Source: Sisyra terminalis (Eukaryota; Arthropoda; Insecta; Neuroptera; Sisyridae). From it: 64,000 bases of DNA. Every line of letters begins with the position of its first letter. Within the stretch, counting starts at the first letter, position 1. The notes below the pieces were generated by a model that worked only from the letters and a program-made list of their open reading frames with translations, had not been told where the DNA came from and made no database searches. Both the position numbers and the translations under genes were made by a program. This document shows, piece by piece, positions 55,906 to 64,000 of the stretch. The stretch lies in assembly GCA_958496175.1 (NCBI GenBank), contig OY292276.1, positions 34,492,449-34,556,448 of the forward strand, given 5' to 3'.

Positions 55906-58170
55906 TGTACTAAAAAGATACGTTCATACTTCAAATTTCAGCTTTTTATGCATCTATATTTACTAATAAATCAAAAATAAAACGATAAATCAGAAAATAG
56001 TTTTCTTTCTCAATATTGAAGGTACCAATTTGACTAAAATTTGGACATGTTATGAAAGTTTAAATGTCTATACTCAAAAGAAATAACACCTTTAATCTTA
56101 TTACCACTATTTAGGCAGCTCATTTTGCTACTTCTCTGTTCAAATGACTAATTGTATTATGATTTTTAAAGGGGAAATAAACACAATTTTAATTTAAAAA
56201 AAATTACGAAAAATAATAAAATATACTTGGCCTTAGCAACACACAATAATATTGTAAACGGTTTAAATCATTATTATTTAGTTTAAAATATTTAAACAAC
56301 CTTACTATTTGTGTTTAAATGGATTTACCAAAGAAAAACAACTGTGGGATTTTGAGGTTTCTGTACTGTGACGTCGTTTTAATGTCAGAGCAATTTTAGT
56401 TTTTTATTGGCATTTGGAATTTAACGATTTTTGTTGAATTTGAAAGTGAATATTTCGTAAATTTTATCAAGAAAACTTAAAAATTAACTGAAATATTACG
56501 TTTTGATATTAGTTTAGAACATTTAAAATTATTTTTAGACCATGTGCATTAGATCTATCGAAAACTATTTATCAGGTTTTAATATGTTTAATACATACAA
56601 TGAATTAAGTAAAAGAAACCCCCAATTTTTGTACAAGTTGCCATTTTGATTTATTTGATAAATAGATACAAATAATATAGTACCTACTTACCATTAAACA
56701 TAAACAAATAGAGATGCATTTTATAAACTTTCAACGTCATTAACCATTGGTTTTATGCATCCATGTCTAGACAATGTACAGTATATTTTACAAACCAATC
56801 TGAAACAATCCACAAGAGTTTCGATTTACACTGTAACAAGATATCGCAAAAAATATCCAATGTGAAATTGAAAAATATATTTGAGTAATTAACCGATTCA
56901 CACCAAAAATATTATTTACAAATTACATTTTATATTTTATCTTTAGTAAACGATAATGTAACATTGTAACATTGTGTTTTTATAATCTATTTATTAATTG
57001 ATTTTTCGGTAAAAAAATGTAAGACCAAAGTTAATTTGTTCAACCAAAGCTTAATTTTTTGAATTTTTTAAAATTGAAAATTATAGAATAATTTTAAATG
57101 AAAAAAAAAGACCACAAAACAATAACTTTTTTCTAAGAATAATTTTTTGATCATTTAAAATTTAAGTATCGTTATTGTTAAATATTGATTGTAACAAACT
57201 AATTTAAAATAATCATCTACTTACCTTTAGCTTATGAAAATTATTTCCAAAACAAAATTAAAAAATGGCAAATAAATTAGCTACCGATTAACTAATACTC
57301 GTCATTTTATTACTTTATTTATGAAGATAAGAACTCTATTAAATACTTACCAACATCAACGAAGTGTAAATAGAAGAAATAAAAAAAAATCTACGAAAAT
57401 TTAAATTAAAAATTGCAATTATCTATTCGAAAATTAATTACAAAGGCGAAAATATGATTGCAAACCTTATTTGCGTACAAAATAATAAAAAAAGAACATG
57501 TAGCGTTCTTTACAAATCCGAGTCATTCGTCAAAATATAGTAGCAAAGTAATAGATTTTCAGTGGTAAAAATAAAACTAATTAATTATGTAATTGGTACT
57601 GTTTCTAATTTGCCTGATTGCAGTTTCTAAATTTTCGTAATTGAGTAATGAAAACTTTTAAGAATTTGTTTACATTCTAGTTTACAAACAATTGTTACAA
57701 AAATGTAAGAAGCACTAGGAATTAGGATTTCTTATATTAGTAAATTCGTAAATTATATAAAGAATAGTCGTATAATTTCAAAAAAAAAATGTAGAAACGA
57801 TAAAAGGATTTAAGGATCAAACTAAAATTATATTGTAGACTTTGGTTTTCAAGAAATTATGGTTTTTTTTTCTGTAATATCTCTCTGAAATTCCAATCCC
57901 TGATTTGCACCCCTGATTTATTTCATATACGACATCCCGATTATCTAGTTCTCTTCTGAAGGAGTCGCTTTTTATCCTGTCTCTTGAGGTTGGTGGATTT
58001 TGATGCTTTTGCTAGTCACTGATTTCTAGCGACAAATGTAGTCACGTAACTAAAATGTAACTTGAGCACTATCTGAAAAACGTAGCGATAAAGTTAAATT
58101 TTGTTCAGTTTTTTTGTCAAATTCTACTAGACATGTTATACATGTCATATTGATCAGACATAATTTTATC
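55906..58170. other. A+T-rich non-coding sequence
   Basis: No gene-like frame or repeat ends were recognised. The sequence is simple and A+T-rich throughout. Confidence 0.5.
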
Positions 58171-58174
58171 TATT

Positions 58175-60638
58175 AACTAGCTGATCCCCGCGACTTCGTC
58201 TGCGTAACGTAGGTGTAGTTATATTTTCTTTTTAGATTTGCTATTTGTAGTGGCATATGAAAATTATTATTTTCTTATTTCTTTTACGAAAAACATAATC
58301 ATATTTAAAAACACTATTTTGTCAACTTTAAAAAGACACATTTAATAAACTGTTACTTAGAATAAAATAGTTGTATATAATGTTCAATTAATTTTCATAA
58401 ATATTTATAAATATCTAAAAAGAGTATGATCTATTCCGTATACCTACGGTAGGTGTACCTACCGTGAACCAATTAATCCGTAAATCAATCACCATCTCTG
58501 CATAAATAAAAACTATCGTTAAGTTCAATAAAGTCAGTCATAATTATGACTTAAAATAGTCAAAAGTTATCACAACACTCGCCTAGATATTTAGAATATT
58601 AGTAAAAATCCCATTTCATTGTCTCAACTTTTACACTACTAAAATCTACAAAACTACGGCGAAATTAAAATTGGTTCAAATGCACGAAACCCAGTTCCTC
58701 CATAATCAAGTATAACCATTGTGTATTTATGCACTTATTATTAAAATATCTGGATATCAACTATATAATTAAACCATTTTCTTTCAGTTCGCCGAATTTC
58801 TCGCTATTCAATATTGGCTCATTAATGTATTTATTTGTGATTACGTATATCGAATTTTCAGGTTTACAATATGTGAAAGCCAAAAAACATATTGCTCACT
58901 TATGAACTTAACTTTTTTTAGATATAGGATATATTAGAGTTTAAATTTTAAAGTAGATCCTACGTTTTTGTTTCTATTAATAAACCAACATTGTTTTATT
59001 TTAAGCGATAACTTAAATAATAATAACTAAAATAATATTGATAACTTAAATAACTTAACTAAGCGATAAATTAAGTTTTAAATTTCGATTGTTTATTAGA
59101 CGTTATGCTGTACAAACTTTGCCACCATTTTTCACTCTTTTAGAGGAGGAATTATCAAAAAACCCTTTCTTATTATATATCTGCATCGTATAAGAAAAAC
59201 ATTTTCCAAATTTCATCGACACATATATGCATTTATATTGGAAAATACAATTTAAAACGAAAAAAATTATGGCCTTTATTTTGATTATCATGACTAAAAG
59301 CAATTCTATATCGCACATTTTGACGTTGTACATACAAAATTTTCGGAAATAGATAGAAAGCGTGGAAGAAAATTCGAATATTTTATTTGTTTACAATAAC
59401 AACAATTGATTTTCAAATTTTTCTAAATACCGAAGAAAAGTTGGTTTGGAAGATTTTATTTTTTGATTGATAATGAAATATATGACAAAAAATTGCTCCC
59501 TTAATGTTAAATAATGGCTTCTTCAGGTCACAATCATTGGTTCATAAAAATTAAATTTTAAAAAAGTTTCATTGTTGAAAAACAAACAAAAATTAAAAAC
59601 TGCTCCTTTGGTATTTGGTATAAGTACCTACTACCTAAACTTTCATACTAATTAAGTGAAATGGCGTTATTTAAAATGCTGTATTTAAAATGATATAACA
59701 AAAACAGAAACTTATTATTAATTAATTATTTATTTATAAATTTCACTAATTAAATTCAAAATTTCGATTGTTGATTAACTCTACATTTTCTCATACAAAC
59801 TTTGTCACCCCGTTTACTCTTTTAGGGTAGTAATTTTCAAAAAAAAAATCTTATCAGATGTCTACTTCTTAAAAGGAATACATCGAATATTTCATCAGTC
59901 AGAGGGGATATATAAATACAGGATTTTATGTATGCACGGTTTTAAAAACGTATTTACTTTAAGTTTTATTTATATTATTATTATTACTACTACTATTATT
60001 ACTACTACTATTATTACTTTTTTTTCGTTAATATGTCCTTATTGAGCAACTCTTAGGATCTTTTTACAACAATTTTGTAAAAAAAAATAAAAATAAAAAG
60101 TTTACTGTAAGGTTCGAACCCACGTCTTTATAATTAGGAGCATTAGAATATTAGATACGTAAGGCATTACGCTAGTAACATAAACTATCAGTTTATTATA
60201 TATAAAGGTTTATATTTCAAAGAGGCATTTTTTTTAATATTTAAATTGAATTTACTGTACTTTTTATCAATGCAACTAAAAATATTTTTACAGATTATTT
60301 TCTAACTTTAAATTACCTTTTCAATGATATATAACTCACCTGTCTAGTGTAAAAATTTATGTTTTCATTCCTAGGGAATACCTTCCCTTAATATTTTTTT
60401 GGAATGATAAGTAGCCTATAGTCTGTGGGAAATTGTGTTGTATCTTAATACCAAATTTCATTAAATTCGGTTGTTCCGTTCTTTAGTTAAATCAGGATTT
60501 ACAGACAGACAGACACAAAAATTTTAAAAATGTTAAATTTGGAATAAGGGCCTCTTGAAACAAATATTTACCCTAAAATTGGGTTCAAAATCGAAATGTA
60601 CAGACAGACGTATGAATTTTATATATTAGTATAGATAT
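58175..60638 (+). repeat. Dispersed repeat, uninterrupted copy in plus orientation
   Basis: The copy begins ACTAGCTGATCCCCGCGACT and continues TTCGTCTGCGT. It ends with ACAGACAGACAGAC (60500), a second CAGACAGAC (60601) and TTTTATATATTAGTATAGAT at 60618. Start and end of this kind bound an interspersed repeat common in arthropod genomes. Inside, 59090-59650 matches the repeat broken by the long-TIR and BEL insertions at the left of the window. The box ACAAACTTTG.CACC...CACTCTTTTAG occurs twice (about 59112 and 59798), about 0.68 kb apart. A B-box-like GGTTCGAACC lies at 60112. No protein is encoded and I cannot name the class. Confidence 0.6.
59972..60017. repeat. ATT/ACT trinucleotide microsatellite
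   Basis: About 15 consecutive TAT/TAC-type triplets (TATTATTATTATTACTACTA and so on) lie inside the dispersed repeat. It is a plain microsatellite. Confidence 0.9.
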
Positions 60639-62795
60639 AATTTCAAAATGAGTATACTTATAATTCGCAATTATATACACATATCATTCAATAAAGTGGT
60701 TATATCCATACATCGACATTCGACAGAGCCTCATTTGTCGCTCAAATTTTAGCACACATGCTACATTTTAGTCACTAGCGACTAGCGAAGATATGAAAAT
60801 GCACCTTTAGAGTTGCGCCCCTATTGCTCCTCCATATAATTTGTTTTAAAGTAGGAGCCAAAATATTTATAAACTTTTATAAGGAAAATTCTGAACCGAG
60901 CTAAATTTGAATATAAATTTACAATATTTTTTTTCCTTACCTTTAAAATTGGCAATTAATATACATACACGTATATAAAAACTAAATGTTCGTTTGTTGA
61001 AAACTGCTAACTTCCTTAAGTTCTTTACTTATATATTAAAATTTTTACACAACGTTGTGTACGCGTATGTTTTTAATATATCTATCAGAAGACTCAATAG
61101 AGTCTTACATCAACAAGTACTGAGAAGGTTGTTGTTAATTGTCAAGGGAGGATTTTTTATTATTATTTTTGCGTTTAAATCTTTATTTTCCGAAATATAG
61201 CGATTTTCCCAAAACTTAATTTAAAAATGTATATTTTAATGGTAAGTCACAATAAACAGATACAGCGAGGGATGTTGCGGGCTGCTAAGGGATGTGTCTT
61301 AAATGTTTCATGAACATTTTTTTATTAAAATACAATTTATTTATTTACTGCTATAATAATATAGAGAAACAGGACAACGTGTGCCGAATTTAGCTTTTAG
61401 TTAATAAATTTGAAAACTTCACATTAAGTTTTCTTTTAATTTAAATCGGTGTTAAAACTAACGATAAATAATATATACATCATTATTCCCAATTGACTTT
61501 TTTTTTTGTTAATAAAACAGAAAATTTGAAACTAAAAAATACACTACTAAAAGTTTGACTTTAAAAAAACGTACCATTGAATGAAGCACAATTACATTTG
61601 CTTTATTAAAACTACGCCTTTTTTAATTTGTTTTGTCCGGAAAGTTAATTTTAATCATACAAAAACATAAAATGAGATAAATGTGCACATTTTAACTCTA
61701 TTCAGTGTTTTTTTTTCAAATCTCAACATTCTTTAATTAAAAAATATATACACATATGTAAAGTAAGTATGAATTTCACACATCTCAAAATTAAAAATAT
61801 AATTAATGAAAAGAAGTGAATGTGAACAGTAGCTGTGGTATAATAGATTATTTAAAAAATTAATAGTTTTTCTTTGGATTCTGATTAATTTTTGTGTTAA
61901 TTATTTAAATCCAACAAAATAAATTAACTTTTTTTCAAGAAACTTAAAAAATTAATAACATTAATATGCTCAAGCTGACAACTAAATTTACCTCTCATTT
62001 TTATGAACCAACTTATTTACTTCTATTTTGTAATTAAGAAACTGTTTTTCTTTATTTTTTCCTTTTATAATTTAAAACAGGTAAATAAATAATCTTAATA
62101 TTTGTTTTAATTTCTAATTTGACTGTTTCAAAAATAAAATTATTTAGTGTGCATTTAAATAAGCTTGAAATTAAAATGAAACTGTTTATGTAAATAATAT
62201 ATAATTATGTGTGCAAGAAAGAAAAAATATTTTTCTCGTTTGTTTAACTAAGTAAGTAGAATCTACAGTTTGTTAAAATTTAGTAGTACTAAAAAAGAAA
62301 ACAATACTGGGGTACTTACTGACTTAGCAATTATTTATAATGCTACGGCTTTTAATAATGGGAAGTGTTTCTGTTAAATAGAAGCATATGTGTTGTCGTT
62401 GCATTCCTTACTTTCAACCTTTTGTCTTCAGCTATTATTATTACCCAAAGTAACTTTGAATATTTAATAAATATTTTTCAAGATTGTTATTATTTCCAAA
62501 TAACATGATGAAAATTAATATTACAACTACAAAAATATTAAAAAGTATTGAAAGAAAAGTACAACTAAATGTCGTATTACATACGTCTTATTTGTTGAAT
62601 AATTCATTCCAGAAAAATAACCAGCTCCTTCCAATAATATATTTTACCCTTAAAATCTTGAACAAATTGACTTTTATTTTCAAGTTGTATATTTTTACTT
62701 CTTAATGTTTTAGCGTCGCGGAATTAACCTGTATCCATGTTCAACATCACATGATTATTGACCGTTTATTTTGAAAGTCATATAGATCTCTTTTT
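60639..62795. other. A+T-rich non-coding sequence
   Basis: No gene or element was recognised. Short frames of 60-75 codons lack any motif. Confidence 0.5.
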
Positions 62796-62799
62796 TGAA

Positions 62800-63290
62800 A
62801 CTATACTACTTTAGGCATACCCTACCATGATAGGGTAAATGGAAAATGATGTTACGAATTTTGTAACGGAGATTGTTTTCAGCTGTTACGTTCTACGTAT
62901 ATATGGATGGAGTTCTACAGAGGACATTAGAAAAAAAACCACGCTAGAAACAAATGTAACTACACATGTGCCCAAACGGGTAACTTCTGCTATATGTAAA
63001 ATATTAACCAAGCCAAACTACGGGAGATAATGTACGTTTTTTCAATACCAAAAGTAATGTTTCTAATAAATAAACGATTCTTATAAATTTAAATATTTTT
63101 TTTTTAATTTATAATCGATTTAAAATAAAAATTAAAGTTAATATAAGTAACCTGATCAATATTTTAAAAGAGAAATGTTGGTAAACAAAAACTGTTGAAA
63201 TTTTATTCCCAATAAAAAAAAACTAGACTTTTACCAAGAAGTATAACTTACATACGTACATGAGTACACACGCACTTTTATTTAATAAAA
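62800..63290 (+). repeat. Interspersed repeat with AGTATAACTT motif, copy 2
   Basis: This is the second copy of the repeat at 16105-16520, with the same order of landmarks: CTTTAGGC (62810), ACATGTGCCC (62965), CCAAACTACGGGAGATAATG (63012) and CATACGTACATGAGTACACA (63251). AGAAGTATAACTTA lies just before the last landmark. A 63-codon open frame at its start (62839-63030) is not conserved in the first copy. Confidence 0.55.
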
Positions 63291-64000
63291 ATATGACGTA
63301 ATTTTTGCTTAATTTAGTGTTTACTTTTTATTTATATCATATAGTTAGTAATATTTAACTTTAAAAAATGCCCATGCTCTGTCAAATTTAAAATTGGTCA
63401 AAAAAAATAAATTAGTTAACCATCGATTTTGGAAGTGGTGCAAGTCCAATTTCCATAAACAGGTGGTTAAGCAACATGTAATCGTTCAATAGCCTATTGT
63501 TTTGCAAATGTTTTATTTCACTTGTTAAGAGTTACGACTTTAGGTTACATATTTTATTTTCCGCTTAAAATCGATAAAATCATATTACTTTTAGATTAAA
63601 GTGCTAAATATACAGGTTCACAGTTGGTAAGAAGTAGTAATTTAATATTATTTTATAACAATAGATCTAAAGCACATGTTCTAAAAATAATTTTAAATGA
63701 CTTAAAATATACTATACTAATATTAAAACATAAAGTAACTGTTCATTTTTAGCTTTACTTCGTAAATTGCGGCATTAAACTGACGTCACAATATGACACT
63801 TCAAAATCTCTTGTACGTTTTTATTACTAATGTTTATTAATGATTTAAACCATTCACAATCAACACAACTTCTATTCTTAAGGAAAAAATGTATACAAAT
63901 TTTTAGGGTATAAAATACAGGGTGTAAGTTTTTCGTGGCGAAAATTATTACTGTTTCTATGGTATCCACTCAATGATCTATATCAATATGCGTACTAAGT
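63291..64000. other. A+T-rich non-coding sequence
   Basis: Nothing recognised up to the end of the window. A TGACGTCA palindrome at 63781 is isolated. Confidence 0.5.

Noticed and set aside
59972..60017. CRISPR-like or tandem-array signal
   Set aside because: It is a simple trinucleotide microsatellite with no spacers. No CRISPR array or cas-like gene exists in the window, and the context is eukaryotic.
60090..60180. Possible tRNA gene on the minus strand (GGTTCGAACC B box)
   Set aside because: No convincing A box at the right distance and no closing acceptor stem. It lies inside the dispersed repeat.

Overview
The window looks like a transposon-rich, gene-poor stretch of an animal nuclear genome, most likely an insect. 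The base composition is strongly A+T-rich throughout. There are no operons and no ribosome binding sites, and the only long reading frame belongs to a retrotransposon. The mix of BEL/Pao, piggyBac, Tc1, hAT, Penelope, Jockey-like, RTE-like, I/R1-like and Helitron sequence is what arthropod genomes carry. I could not fix the order or species. I found no convincing host protein-coding gene, rRNA or functional tRNA.

Left block (about 1.4-13.7 kb): a nest of insertions. A hAT-like MITE (1406-2060) abuts a dispersed repeat. The repeat runs in pieces from about 2.07 to 13.68 kb in reverse orientation. It is interrupted first by a long-TIR DNA element (2997-6054, 8-bp target duplication) that itself holds a second copy of the same family (3623-5454, perfect 8-bp duplication). 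It is interrupted again by a BEL/Pao retrotransposon (6261-13213, ATACT duplication). The BEL polyprotein frame is open over about 1,700 codons, but its 5' LTR is reduced to 11 bp. Its 3' LTR is split by a decayed piggyBac element (11596-13014, TTAA duplication). A related uninterrupted repeat copy at 58.2-60.6 kb shows what the site looked like before insertion.

Middle block (about 13.7-36 kb): mostly A+T-rich sequence with palindromic repeats. It holds a Penelope-like pair of 3' ends facing opposite ways (23.8-24.6 kb), a second Penelope-type tail motif (17.3 kb), related composite repeats on opposite strands (26.0-27.3 and 34.6-35.7 kb), a broken Helitron/PIF1 helicase piece (28.1 kb), a hAT MITE (29.4 kb) and a 215-bp imperfect hairpin (29.75 kb). 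It also has a Tc1 element (30040-31715) with a clear IR/DR architecture, whose DD34E transposase frame is broken by one extra T.

Right block (36-64 kb): decayed LINE and DNA transposon fragments in A+T-rich sequence. These include a hAT MITE with a perfect 8-bp duplication (38.5 kb), a tRNA-like SINE (40.3 kb), RNase H fragments of an I/R1-like LINE (34.0, 41.8 and 50.0 kb), a Jockey-like reverse transcriptase remnant (44.7-46.0 kb), a hAT transposase C-terminus (47.1 kb), a pogo-like terminal-repeat fragment (50.9-51.7 kb) and an RTE-like LINE remnant (55.2-55.9 kb).

Nothing here works as a host pathway. The informative content is the order of transposition events, the intactness of a few young elements (BEL, Tc1), and several repeat families whose superfamily I could not determine. 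All reading was done by eye without alignment tools, so identities and some boundaries are approximate.
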